Notes under the pieces: generated by a model
Databases searched by the model: none
Told to the model about the DNA's origin: nothing
The model's input: only the letters and a program-made list of their open reading frames with translations
Assembly: GCF_009739465.1 (NCBI RefSeq)
Contig: NZ_WHOM01000045.1
Location: 124,001-188,000, forward strand
Source of the DNA: Streptomyces apocyni
GTDB taxonomy: Bacteria; Actinomycetota; Actinomycetes; Streptomycetales; Streptomycetaceae
Length of the DNA: 64,000 nt
Reading direction: 5' to 3'
Made by a program: the position numbers and the translations under genes
In this document: positions 1 to 7,579 of the stretch, piece after piece
Layout of the letters: the number at the start of each line of letters is the position of its first letter
Position numbering within the stretch: the stretch's first letter is position 1

Positions 1-1681
1 GGCGCTCGGCCTCGTACGGCGAGCTGACGACGGCCGCCGCCGCTCCCCGTACGCGCGAACTGGCGGACGCCGACCTCAAACCGGCGGCCGAGCAGCGCGT
101 CGTAGGCCGCCCCACGGGACGTATCGACGCCAGGGCCATGGTCACCGGGCGCCAGGAGTACGCCCTCGACCTGGACATCCCGGGTGCGAAACCGGCCATG
201 GTGCGGCGCCCGCCCACCCTGGGCGGCACGGTTCGCGCACTGCGCAACCGCGACGAGATCCTGGCGCTGCCCGGTGTCGTGGCGGTCGTCGTCATCCCCC
301 CGGGGTGGCCGTCGTGGCCGAGACGTTCGGGCAGGCGCTCGCGGGCACGGCGGCCGTACGCGCCGACTGGGGACCAGGACCCGTCGATGACCTGTCCGAC
401 GACGGCATCCGCACCCGATTGCGCAAAGCCGCTCGCTCCTTCATCCCGCCGCTGCTCACCCCGTACATCGAGGCCGAGTTCGACTTCGCGCCGGTCAGCC
501 ACGCGCCGCTGGAGACCAACAGCGCGGTCGCCGACGTGCGCGCCGACGGCGCCACCGTCTGGACCGCCGCGCAGTCCCCGATCGCGGCCCGCGCGGCCGT
601 CGCCAAGGCGGTGGGGCTCGCCTCGGCCAAGGTCGACCTCAAGGTCGTCCAGGCGGGCGGTTCGTTCGGGCGGCGGCTGTTCCATGACGCCGCGATCGAG
701 GCCGCGCAGGTGTCGAAGGGCGCCGGGCGGCCGGTGCGCCTGATGTGGTCCCGCGTCGACGACATGCGGCACGGCCGGATGCGCCCGCCGACCCACCACA
801 AGCTCCGCGCGATCTACGCGGCCGGGAAGGTGCTCTCCTTCGAGCACCGGATGGCCTGCGCGGAGACCGACGTCCGGCACGGACTCGGCGACGCGGTGAC
901 CGCGGGGCTGACCGGACTCCCGCTGGGGAACGAGACCTTCGCCCAGCTGATGTTCCGCCTCACCGTGAGCTCCCCGTACGCCCTGGGAATCACCCGGCAG
1001 TCGCTGACCGAGGTGCCGCTGAAGCTGCCCACCGGGTCCTGGCGCAGCGTGTACTCGGGCACGGCACGCGCGGCGGAGGAGATGTTCGTCGACGAGATCG
1101 CCCAGAAGCTGGGCGCCGACCCGGTGGACTTCCGCCGCCGCCACCTGCGCACGGCGGCGCAGCGTGCGGTACTCGACAAGGCCGCGCGGGACGGCGACTG
1201 GGGGCGGGCCATGCCCGCGGGGCACGCGCAGGGCATCGGCTTCCACGAGGAGTACAAGTCCTGTACGGCCTGTCTGGTCGAGATCGACGCCCGCGACCCG
1301 GAGGCGCCTCGCGTCACCAAGGCGGTGATCGCCGTCGACGTCGGGCGGGCCGTCAACCCGCGCGGAGTGGAGGCGCAGATGCAGGGTGGGCTCACGGACG
1401 CGGTCGCGACGGCGCTGCGGGCCGGGCTGCACATCGACAGGGGGCTGCCCCTGGAGGGCAGTTACTCGCAGTTCCACTACGCGCGGCAGGCTGACTCGCC
1501 GACGGACGTACGGGTCCATGTACTGGAATCCGACCCCGGAGCCGAGCCCGGGGGAGTGGGGGAGCTCGGGGTGCCCGCCGCGGTCGCGGCGATCGGCAAC
1601 GCCTACGCGCGCGCTACCGGCAGCCGCCCGCGCGGATTTCCGGTGGACTTCGCGATCGACTTCGAGCCGTTTCCGCGGTGA
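1..1681 (+). pseudogene. Molybdopterin-binding subunit of a xanthine/aldehyde oxidase-family hydroxylase, 5' cut by window, frameshifted
   Basis: This is the large, molybdopterin-binding subunit of a molybdenum hydroxylase of the isoquinoline 1-oxidoreductase/xanthine dehydrogenase type; its substrate is unknown. Coding begins before the window in frame 3, where SYGEL and KVTGR-like (AMVTGRQEYALDLD) segments are visible. It continues in frame 2 from about 302 to the TGA at 1679-1681. The frames join at a C6G4 run (296-305): VVVIPPG in one frame is followed by VAVVAETFGQAL in the other, so one base appears to be missing. Downstream the family landmarks are intact: GGSFGRR, MWSRVDDMRHGRMRP, GSWRSVYSG, GIGFHEEYKSC and GELGVPAA. 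The partner 2Fe-2S subunit lies 98 bp downstream. The clean remainder suggests either a recent inactivation or a homopolymer sequencing error. The family call is firm; the pseudogene call is not. Confidence 0.7.
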
Positions 1682-1704
1682 GCCGGGGCGCGACGCCCCG
1701 GCTC
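1680..1704 (+). terminator. Perfect 11-bp hairpin overlapping the large-subunit stop codon
   Basis: GAGCCGGGGCG (1680-1690) and CGCCCCGGCTC (1694-1704) form a perfect stem with a 3-nt loop. It starts inside the TGA of the large subunit and lies between the two subunit genes. There is no T-tract. It may act as an attenuator or mRNA-stability hairpin that sets subunit ratio, or as a weak terminator. Confidence 0.45.
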
Positions 1705-1722
1705 GACCCCTGGCCCAGCCAA

Positions 1723-1758
1723 CCGATCTGGCCGATCCGGCCGATCCCGCCGATCCGG
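1723..1758 (+). repeat. Tandem 9-bp repeat, four copies of CCGATCNNG
   Basis: Four contiguous 9-mers (CCGATCTGG, CCGATCCGG, CCGATCCCG, CCGATCCGG) end just before the ribosome binding site of the 2Fe-2S subunit gene. No function is apparent. Confidence 0.7.
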
Positions 1759-1779
1759 CTCTCCCGGAGGAGAAATCCC

Positions 1780-2235
1780 GTGCCCGCACACACCTTCACC
1801 GTGAACGGCGAGTCCGTCACCGTCGAGGCACCCGCAGACCTGCCACTGCTGTGGGTGTTGCGCGACCTGCTCGGTATCCGGGGCCCCAAGTACGGATGCG
1901 GCATCGACGTCTGCAAGGCCTGTACCAGCCACCTGGACGGCGAGGCCGTCAACCCGTGTGCCGTACCGGTGGCGGACGCGGCGGGCCGGGAGGTCACCAC
2001 CATCGAGGGCCTCGCGGACGGTGAGACCCTGCACCCCGTCCAGGAGGCGTGGCTGGAGCAGGACGTCGCCCAGTGCGGCTACTGCCAGCCGGGGCAGATC
2101 ATGGCGGCGGTCGCCCTGCTGAAGCGCACGAAGAACCCGACCGACGCCGACATCGACGCGATCGCCAACGTCTGCCGTTGCGGGACGTACTTCCGCGTCC
2201 GCGAGGCCATCAAGGCAGCCGCGGCCAAAACGTAG
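1780..2235 (+). CDS. (2Fe-2S)-binding small subunit of molybdenum hydroxylase
   Basis: This 151-residue electron-transfer subunit carries two [2Fe-2S] clusters and passes electrons from the molybdopterin subunit encoded just upstream. The N-terminal plant-ferredoxin-type cluster ligands lie in YGCGIDVCKAC plus the following NPC cysteine. The C-terminal all-helical domain has QCGYCQPGQ and VCRCGTY. The length is typical for the family (about 150-165 aa). The GTG start at 1780 was chosen because GGAGGAGA (1766-1773) sits 6 nt upstream; an upstream ATG in the same frame (1678) would add a non-conserved, repeat-encoded leader. The large-then-small subunit order is common in actinobacteria. A hairpin follows the stop. 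Confidence 0.95.
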   Translation: MPAHTFTVNGESVTVEAPADLPLLWVLRDLLGIRGPKYGCGIDVCKACTSHLDGEAVNPCAVPVADAAGREVTTIEGLADGETLHPVQEAWLEQDVAQCGYCQPGQIMAAVALLKRTKNPTDADIDAIANVCRCGTYFRVREAIKAAAAKT

Positions 2236-2269
2236 CCCGAGCCCCGGCGTTCGGGGCCCGGGGTTCGGG
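2236..2269 (+). terminator. Terminator-like hairpin after the 2Fe-2S subunit
   Basis: CCCGAGCCCCGG (2236-2247) pairs with CCGGGGTTCGGG (2258-2269), with one G-T wobble and a 10-nt loop, immediately after the TAG stop. There is no T-tract, as is usual in Streptomyces. The following 130 bp to the convergent S4 gene are G/C-rich low-complexity sequence in which nothing else was seen. Confidence 0.6.
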
Positions 2270-2397
2270 CTGCGGTGTTTGGGCTGCGGCGTTCGGGGCC
2301 CGGCCCCGGGGGCCCGCACTCCGGCCCTGGCCACTGGGTTCCGGTCTCGGCCCTGGCCCTCGCGGTGCTCGGGCCCCGGGCCGTTCGGCGGCCGTGC

Positions 2398-2814
2398 TCA
2401 GGTGGCGGAGGGTTCGCTTGGGGGCTGTGCCCCCAGACCACGTAGGCGGTCCATCTCGCGGCGGTCTCGCTTCGTCGGGCGGCCTGTGCCGCGGTCTCGG
2501 ACGCCCGCGGGGGCGGTTGTCTCGCGGGGCGGGGGCGGTGGGCTGTTGTCTTCGTAGCACTCTGCGGCGACCGGTGCGCCGACCCGCTTGCGGATGACGC
2601 GGCGTACGACGACGACCCGGTCCCGGCCCGCGTGCCGGAGCCGTACCTCGTCGCCCGCCGTGACCGTCTGCGCGGGCTTGGCCCGCTCTCCGTTGACCCG
2701 CACATGGCCCGCGCGGCAGGCCGAAGCGGCCGCCGAGCGCGTCTTGGTCAGCCGCACCGACCAGATCCAGCTGTCGACCCGTACGGTCCCGGTGTCCGTA
2801 GCCTCCGAAGTCAT
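2398..2814 (-). CDS. S4-domain RNA-binding protein (Hsp15-like)
   Basis: This 138-residue protein has an N-terminal S4 fold (about residues 12-75): RVDSWIWSVRLTKTRSAAA, then GHVRVNG and GDEVRLRH. This is the Hsp15/YlmH-type alpha-L RNA-binding motif. Hsp15 homologues bind stalled large ribosomal subunits that carry nascent chains. The C-terminal half is basic and proline-rich (NSPPPPPRETTAP, TKRDRREMDRLRGL) and probably disordered, a tail common in the actinobacterial relatives. It stands alone, convergent with the oxidoreductase operon. The family is confident; the exact role is inferred. Confidence 0.9.
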   Translation of the reverse strand: MTSEATDTGTVRVDSWIWSVRLTKTRSAAASACRAGHVRVNGERAKPAQTVTAGDEVRLRHAGRDRVVVVRRVIRKRVGAPVAAECYEDNSPPPPPRETTAPAGVRDRGTGRPTKRDRREMDRLRGLGAQPPSEPSAT

Positions 2815-2925
2815 GCCTCGACTCTAGCCCGCGGCGTCAGCCCGATGTCTGGAGCGGCGGGATCGGGCGCCTGGGCCTCTATCCCGACATCGAGCCTACG
2901 GGCGGGCGGTCAGCGCGCCACGCCC

Positions 2926-3795
2926 TTAGCGAGCCGCCGCCGTGCCGTCCCATCGAAGCCGCTCCTCGATCCACCTGATACCAAAATCGACGACCTCACC
3001 CGCTTCGAACAGGCAGCTGTCGGCCGCGCCGACCGTCCCTCGGGTGCCGATTCCAGCGGCGAGCATGTCCCGGGCGATCACCTCGAACGGGTCCACCCCC
3101 TCGGGCACGAAGGGGGAGTAGTCAAACGCCCCGTCCGTCGAGTCGATGTCGCGGAAACGCCGCCAGACCCGCGCCCCGTCGACCCGGATCGGCTGCTCGT
3201 ACTCCACGAACCGCTTGCCGGGCGCCTCGGCGAGCGCCTCGGCGTGGTGCAGCAGGGTGAGCGTCTCCAGCGGAGCGCCCAGCATGAGCACCCGGCCGCG
3301 CAGACCGACCAGCCGCGCGAGCGGGCTGCCGGGGCCGTGCGGGTCATCCCACGGGTGGTCGGCCATCAGCGGGGTGGCCGCCGCCCCGAGCGCGGCGAAG
3401 CTGGCGTCCGGATGGCGGCTGCGGACCGCGCCCGGCCAACGGCGCAGGGCCTCGGGGAGGCGGCCGTTCTCGTGGTCGGCCTCGCTGATGTCGGGGTCGT
3501 ACGCCGGGTGCTCCGCGCGCAGCGCGTCCTGCCAGGCCTGTGGCCAGTCGGTGACGTCGTACGGCGGGGCGTCGTTCCAGCCACAGCTGACCACCAGGGT
3601 CCCGCGCGCCCCCACGACATCGCGGAGGGCGCCGATGAGCGTCTGCGGGCCGCCCGCCACATAGCCGATGGCGGACATCCGGGTGTGGAACATGACGGTG
3701 TCGCCGTCGCCGAGACCGAGCGCGGTCAGGTCCCGGACGAGCCGACTCCGCGTGACGGGGCCGCCTGCGCGCCTGAGCAGTGTCATCTCGTCCAT
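2926..3795 (-). CDS. AAC(3)-family aminoglycoside N-acetyltransferase homologue
   Basis: This 289-residue protein belongs to the Antibiotic_NAT family, which uses acetyl-CoA to acetylate the 3-amino group of 2-deoxystreptamine aminoglycosides. Visible family motifs are HTRMSAIGYVAGG (N-terminal substrate/CoA region), GTLVVSCGWND, SRHPDASFAALG (the conserved R-HP-SF motif) and LMLGAPLETLTLLHHAE. The length is typical (260-290 aa). Its ATG shares one base (TGATG) with the stop of the upstream RidA gene, so the two are translationally coupled. Many chromosomal Streptomyces members act on unknown amines, so resistance is possible but unproven. Confidence 0.9.
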   Translation of the reverse strand: MDEMTLLRRAGGPVTRSRLVRDLTALGLGDGDTVMFHTRMSAIGYVAGGPQTLIGALRDVVGARGTLVVSCGWNDAPPYDVTDWPQAWQDALRAEHPAYDPDISEADHENGRLPEALRRWPGAVRSRHPDASFAALGAAATPLMADHPWDDPHGPGSPLARLVGLRGRVLMLGAPLETLTLLHHAEALAEAPGKRFVEYEQPIRVDGARVWRRFRDIDSTDGAFDYSPFVPEGVDPFEVIARDMLAAGIGTRGTVGAADSCLFEAGEVVDFGIRWIEERLRWDGTAAAR

Positions 3796-4205
3796 CAGAC
3801 GGCGGCGTCCGGTACGACGGCCGTGGCGGTGATCTCCACCAGCTGCCCCGAGTAGCCGAGGCAGGCGACGCCGAGCAGGGTCGAGGCGTGCGGTCCCGTG
3901 CTGAGGCCCGAGGCCTTCACGACGTCCCAGACATCCGACAGGACGGCGGGCTCACCGCTCACCACGTACACATCCGTGTACGCCACCAGCGAGAGAGCGC
4001 TGCCGACGGCCCGCAGCTGCTCCTCGAGGTTGGCGATGACCTGCTTGGCCTGCTGTACGGCGTCGCCCTCGCCGACGAGTTCGCCCTCGGCGTCGAGTGG
4101 TACGGACCCGGCCAGGAACGCCAGCCGGGTACCGGCCTCGACGACGGAGGCGTGCGCGTAGGCCGGCGGTGTGAAGAGCGAGGGAACGACGGTGCGCTTG
4201 ATCAC
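3795..4205 (-). CDS. RidA/YjgF-family enamine/imine deaminase
   Basis: This 136-residue RidA-fold protein normally forms trimers that hydrolyse reactive enamine/imine intermediates from PLP enzymes. The signature regions are present: LAFLAGSVPLDAEGELVGEGDAVQQAKQV, then VAYTDVYV, then GPHASTLLGVACLGYSGQLVEI. The usual catalytic arginine of the R-x-A-V segment is not obvious here; THE corresponding STLLGVACLG suggests a divergent subgroup rather than canonical RidA. It is the first gene of a two-gene unit and overlaps the AAC(3) gene by one base. The family call is strong; the activity is uncertain. Confidence 0.88.
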   Translation of the reverse strand: MIKRTVVPSLFTPPAYAHASVVEAGTRLAFLAGSVPLDAEGELVGEGDAVQQAKQVIANLEEQLRAVGSALSLVAYTDVYVVSGEPAVLSDVWDVVKASGLSTGPHASTLLGVACLGYSGQLVEITATAVVPDAAV

Positions 4206-4315
4206 GGATGCCTCCGGGTACGTCGACGGTCGGGGGTGCTGCTGGGTCGATCATGCCGAGCGGCGAAGAGCGCCCGCACCCGCTTTTCGCCTCGCGGAGC
4301 CTGTGACACAAACGC

Positions 4316-5044
4316 TCAGTCGGCCGGGGCGTACAACACCGCGTCAGCGAGCCCGAGTCGCTCCCGCAGCACCCCACGCCCGGTGTCCGTCAGGACGATC
4401 ACCCGGGTGCTGCCCTTACGCAGCACCCACTCGGCGTCGAGCGCCCGCTGCAGGAACGCGGCACCCACCGCGCCCGCCAGATGCGGGCGCCGCTCCGTCC
4501 AGTCCAGGCAGCCGCGGACATGGGCGCGGCCCGAGCGGGGACGGTGGTCGTCCACGCCCAGGTCGCGCAGCCAGGCCTTGCCCGCGTCGGTCAGGGCGGG
4601 TCCGTACTCCCAGGTCAGCAGGGACCGGTCGGTCATCGCGTCGGTGATCGCGACGGCGACCGTACCCGCCAGGTGGTCGTAACAGGACCGGGCGTGCGCC
4701 AGGGCGCGGCGCCGGTGGGAGTCGCTGAGCGAGCGGATGGGCGTGGACCGCAGCGGGGCGTGCGAGGCGAGGCTCTCGATCATCTCGGCGGTGGCGGGCC
4801 CGGCCAGCCGCACATAGCGGTGGCGGCCCTGCCGCTCCTCCGCCAGCAGCCCGCCCGCGACCAGCTGGTGCAGATGGGCCGTCGCCGTGGAAGGGGCGAC
4901 CCCGGCGTGCTGGGCCAGCTCCTTCGCCGTCCAGGCCCGGCCGTCGAGGAGCGCCAGGCACATCGCCGCCCGGGTACGGTCGGCGAGCAGACCGGCGAGG
5001 GCGGCCAGGTCGGGGCCGGTGACGCTGTCGGGGCTCGGGCTCAT
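4316..5044 (-). CDS. ArsR-like winged-helix transcriptional regulator
   Basis: This 242-residue regulator has an N-terminal ArsR-type winged helix (about residues 10-85): DRTRAAMCLALLDGRAWTAKELAQHAGVAPSTATAHLHQLVAGGLLAEERQGRHRYVRLAG. A longer C-terminal region (LTWEYGPALTDAGKAWL, CLDWTERRPHLAGAVGAAFLQRAL) is typical of a Streptomyces subfamily. No CXC-type metal site is visible. It is divergent from the flavin-reductase-like gene, which is its likely target together with its own promoter. ATG 5044 was chosen because the alternative GTG at 5080 would put the start inside the palindromic operator at 5067-5086. Confidence 0.9.
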   Translation of the reverse strand: MSPSPDSVTGPDLAALAGLLADRTRAAMCLALLDGRAWTAKELAQHAGVAPSTATAHLHQLVAGGLLAEERQGRHRYVRLAGPATAEMIESLASHAPLRSTPIRSLSDSHRRRALAHARSCYDHLAGTVAVAITDAMTDRSLLTWEYGPALTDAGKAWLRDLGVDDHRPRSGRAHVRGCLDWTERRPHLAGAVGAAFLQRALDAEWVLRKGSTRVIVLTDTGRGVLRERLGLADAVLYAPAD

Positions 5045-5066
5045 GGCCCCATTCTGACCGCTGGAC

Positions 5067-5086
5067 ACTTCGGCGCTCACCGAAGT
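5067..5086. promoter_or_regulatory. Palindromic operator ACTTCGG-N6-CCGAAGT
   Basis: Perfect 7-bp inverted repeats, ACTTCGG (5067-5073) and CCGAAGT (5080-5086), are separated by 6 bp. They lie in the 66-bp gap between the divergent regulator and flavin-reductase genes. The size and symmetry suit a dimeric ArsR-type repressor. Binding by the adjacent regulator is inferred. Confidence 0.6.
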
Positions 5087-5110
5087 ACCGGCGCCCTAAC
5101 GTTCCGCGCC

Positions 5111-5761
5111 ATGAACACCACCGCCACCACCGCCACCGCCACCACCGACCACCTGGCGATATCCCCAAGCATCCTGTACTTCGGCACCCCCGTGGCCCTC
5201 CTCACCACCGAGAACCCCGACGGCACCCCCAACCTCGCCCCGATCTCCTCCGCCTGGGCACTGGGGCACACCGTCGTCATCGGCCTGGGCGGTGAGGGGC
5301 GTACGGCCGCCAACCTCGCGGAGCGCCCGGAGCTGGTCGTCAACCTCCCGTCAGCCGACCTCTGGCCCGCGGTGGAACGCCTCGCCCCGCTCACCGGCGC
5401 TCACCCCGTACCGGCCGCCAAGCGCTCCGCGTACCGCTATGAGCCGGACAAGTTCGGCGCGGCGAGCCTGCGCCCCCAGCCGTCACAGAAGGTCCGGCCG
5501 CCGCGCGTCGCCGAGTGCCCGCTCCAGCTGGAGGCCACGGTACGGAACCTGACACCCGCCGGTCCCGACGGTGAGTTCCGCATCGCGGAGTGCGAGGTCG
5601 TACGGGTGCACGCCGCCGCGTCCGTGGTGGTCCCCGGAACGCAGCACATCGACCCGGCCGAGTGGAACCCGCTCATCTACAGCTTCCGGCACTACTTCGG
5701 CCTGGCCCACCCGGAACTCGGCTACGGCTTCCGCTCCCAGACAGCGGGCTCACGCGCCTAG
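5111..5761 (+). CDS. Flavin reductase-like (DIM6/NTAB) FMN-binding protein
   Basis: This 216-residue protein has the split beta-barrel FMN-binding fold of the flavin reductase/NTAB family: LYFGTPVALLTTENPDGTPNLAPISSAWALG, followed by GRTAANLAERPELVVNLPS and LEATVRN. Such proteins reduce flavin or act as small flavin-dependent oxidoreductases. The N-terminal TATTATATT stretch is low complexity. The gene is divergent from the ArsR-like regulator and probably repressed through the palindrome 24 bp upstream. Its end overlaps the convergent DUF4291 gene by 12 bp. The substrate is unknown. Confidence 0.88.
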   Translation: MNTTATTATATTDHLAISPSILYFGTPVALLTTENPDGTPNLAPISSAWALGHTVVIGLGGEGRTAANLAERPELVVNLPSADLWPAVERLAPLTGAHPVPAAKRSAYRYEPDKFGAASLRPQPSQKVRPPRVAECPLQLEATVRNLTPAGPDGEFRIAECEVVRVHAAASVVVPGTQHIDPAEWNPLIYSFRHYFGLAHPELGYGFRSQTAGSRA

Positions 5762-6355
5762 GTGCGCGAGAAGCGCCTCGCCCGCCGGATATTCACGTTC
5801 CTCGGGCAGCAGCCGGGCCGCCGCCTCCAGCTCACCGTCGCGTACGAGGCCGTGGACGGCGTGCGCCGTGCCGGTGACGTCCGTGATGGACACCGTCCAC
5901 TCGTCGGCGAACTTGCGCGCCGCCTCACCCGCGAGCCCGAGCTGCAACGACCGGTGGGGCAGCGGCGCGAGCCGCAGATCGCGCTCGGGGTCCCACTGCA
6001 CACGGGCCGGTGCCCGCCGCAACTCCCGCTGCCAGGCGGCCTGGTCGGTGTGCAGGCCGCGCTCATAGTGCGACAGGCAGGCGTGCCGCAGCGCCCACTC
6101 GAAGCCCTCGCGGCTGATCTCGATGCCAAGGACGGTCTGTTGACCCTCCTTGGTTCCCCAGCCGCAGCGGTACATCATCCACAGGAACGAGGGCTTGATC
6201 CATGTCATCCGGTCCCGCTTCCAGGCCGCGGGAAAGCGCCCGTCGCGCGCCGCGGGAAGCCCGAGCTCGGGGGCGTACGCCTGGTAGACGGTGACGGTTG
6301 ATTCGGTGTAGAGGGCGCGGATGCGGCGTGAGGCCGGGGCTGGGGTGGCTTCCAT
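5750..6355 (-). CDS. DUF4291 domain-containing protein
   Basis: This 201-residue protein carries the conserved DUF4291 signatures: RRIRALYTESTVTVYQAYAPE near the N-terminus, RMTWIKPSFLWMMYRCGWGTKEGQ at about 50-73, and VQWDPERDL with RSLQLGL in the middle. The family is widespread in actinobacteria and other phyla but has no assigned activity. Its tryptophan/tyrosine-rich core and full length (about 190-210 aa) suggest a complete single-domain protein. It overlaps the end of the flavin-reductase-like gene on the opposite strand. Confidence 0.93.
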   Translation of the reverse strand: MEATPAPASRRIRALYTESTVTVYQAYAPELGLPAARDGRFPAAWKRDRMTWIKPSFLWMMYRCGWGTKEGQQTVLGIEISREGFEWALRHACLSHYERGLHTDQAAWQRELRRAPARVQWDPERDLRLAPLPHRSLQLGLAGEAARKFADEWTVSITDVTGTAHAVHGLVRDGELEAAARLLPEEREYPAGEALLAHLGA

Positions 6356-6462
6356 GGCGTACAGGGTGCGGGAGCCGCTGCCCTCCGGGCCAGGGATTTT
6401 CGCGCGGGGTGGCAGTGCCCGCGTCTAGGGTGAGAGCCCGGATGTACGAGGAAGGGGCTGGC

Positions 6463-6915
6463 GTGGACGCAGAGTTGACGGCACTGGCCACTGCGGGGGC
6501 GACGGCACTCGTCCAGCAGATGGCGACCGATGGCTGGGCGCAGGCGCGGAGGCGGCTGGTCGCGTACTTCTCGCGGGGGCGCTCCGAGGACGAGGAGACC
6601 GTGGAGGGCGAGCTGGAGGAGGCTCGCGCTGACCTCGCCGCGGCTCGGGTCGCCGATGACGCGGACGCGGCCGCGGACGTGACGGCCGAGTGGCGCAACC
6701 GCATCCGCCGCACGCTGCGCGCCGACCCGGCCGCGGCGGCAGAACTCCGGACGCTGCTCGACGAGTTGGCGCCGGGAGCGGTGCAGCGGCAGGGGGACGT
6801 AAACAACACGATCAGCGGCGGCGTTCAACACGACATGGTCATCCAGGCTGGCACGGTGGGATCGATCCATCTGGGCAATCCAGGCGATCCTGGCGGTCCG
6901 GGTGGTCGGCGGTGA
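6463..6915 (+). CDS. Small helical protein with C-terminal amyloid-signalling-like motif (Bell/BASS type)
   Basis: This 150-residue protein has an alpha-helical N-terminal domain (about 1-103) with a short hydrophobic first helix (ELTALATAGATALVQQM), a basic turn (QARRRLVAYFSRGR) and an acidic coiled segment. A glycine-rich tail follows, with a motif at residues 114-137 (NNTISGG, then VIQAGTVGSIHLG). The NB-ARC protein at 13092 begins with a matching motif (LQVGQARDIHV). This layout (small helical domain plus terminal Q-G-IH amyloid motif) matches bacterial Bell-type cell-death effectors paired with NLRs in Streptomyces. GTG 6463 was preferred for its AGGAAGGGG site; ATG 6442 is the alternative. 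The function is inferred from architecture. Confidence 0.65.
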   Translation: MDAELTALATAGATALVQQMATDGWAQARRRLVAYFSRGRSEDEETVEGELEEARADLAAARVADDADAAADVTAEWRNRIRRTLRADPAAAAELRTLLDELAPGAVQRQGDVNNTISGGVQHDMVIQAGTVGSIHLGNPGDPGGPGGRR

Positions 6916-6943
6916 GGCTGAGGTAGCCCCGTAGGGTGCTCGG

Positions 6944-7516
6944 GTGGAACACGAGAGCGGTACGGCATCCGGCTCAGCGAGCGGGGCGGTCGTCCGGCCG
7001 CTGGTGCGGGGGCGCCGGGACGGGGACCTGGAGGACTGCGTACGGGCCCTCGCCGAGGTGCACCGGCGTGACGGCTATCCCGTGAACTGGCCTGCGGAAC
7101 CGGCGGCATGGCTGAGCCCGCCGTCGCTGCTCGCGGCCTGGGTGGCGGAGTTGGACGGGCGGGTCGTCGGGCATATCGGGCTGTGCGGCAGCGGGCCGGG
7201 GGACGCGGCGCCCGCGCTGTGGGGGAGCCGCCAGGGCGGGGAGGGCGGGGCGACCGCGGTGGTCAGCCGGTTGTTCGTCGCTCCGGTGGCGCGCGGCCAG
7301 GGGATCGGCGCCTTGCTGGTGCGGGGGGCTGTACAGGACGCGCGCGGGCGTGCGCTGCAACCCGTACTGGACGTCGTCGCCTCCGATGCCGCGGCGCTGG
7401 CCCTGTACGAGCGCCTGGGCTGGGAGGCGTTGGGCACCGTCGAGCAGCGGTGGGGGCCAGGTCAGACGGTCGCGGTGCGGTGCTTCGCCGCGCCGCCGTC
7501 GGCTTCCCTGGACTAG
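6944..7516 (+). CDS. GNAT-family N-acetyltransferase
   Basis: This 190-residue acetyl-CoA-dependent acetyltransferase has the GNAT motif A in LFVAPVARGQGIGALLVRGAV (pyrophosphate-binding RGQGIG) and motif B in DVVASDAAALALYERLGW. The N-terminus has an extended Ser/Gly/Ala stretch before the fold begins near residue 18 (RPLVRGRRDGDLEDCVRALAEVHRRDGYPV). It starts with GTG 28 bp after the amyloid-motif gene and may be cotranscribed with it. The substrate (small molecule, peptide or protein N-terminus) cannot be told from sequence. Confidence 0.92.
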   Translation: MEHESGTASGSASGAVVRPLVRGRRDGDLEDCVRALAEVHRRDGYPVNWPAEPAAWLSPPSLLAAWVAELDGRVVGHIGLCGSGPGDAAPALWGSRQGGEGGATAVVSRLFVAPVARGQGIGALLVRGAVQDARGRALQPVLDVVASDAAALALYERLGWEALGTVEQRWGPGQTVAVRCFAAPPSASLD

Positions 7517-7564
7517 CCGCTGGCTTGACCGCTGGCTTGACCGCTCGTCTCACCGCTGGCCTGA
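7517..7564 (+). repeat. Tandem 12-bp repeat (four copies)
   Basis: Four 12-bp units of CCGCTGGCTTGA type (copies 1 and 2 identical, 3 and 4 degenerate) follow the GNAT stop codon directly. They fill the space to the convergent MmyB-domain gene. No function is apparent. Confidence 0.65.
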
Positions 7565-7579
7565 CCGCGGTGCCGTGTC

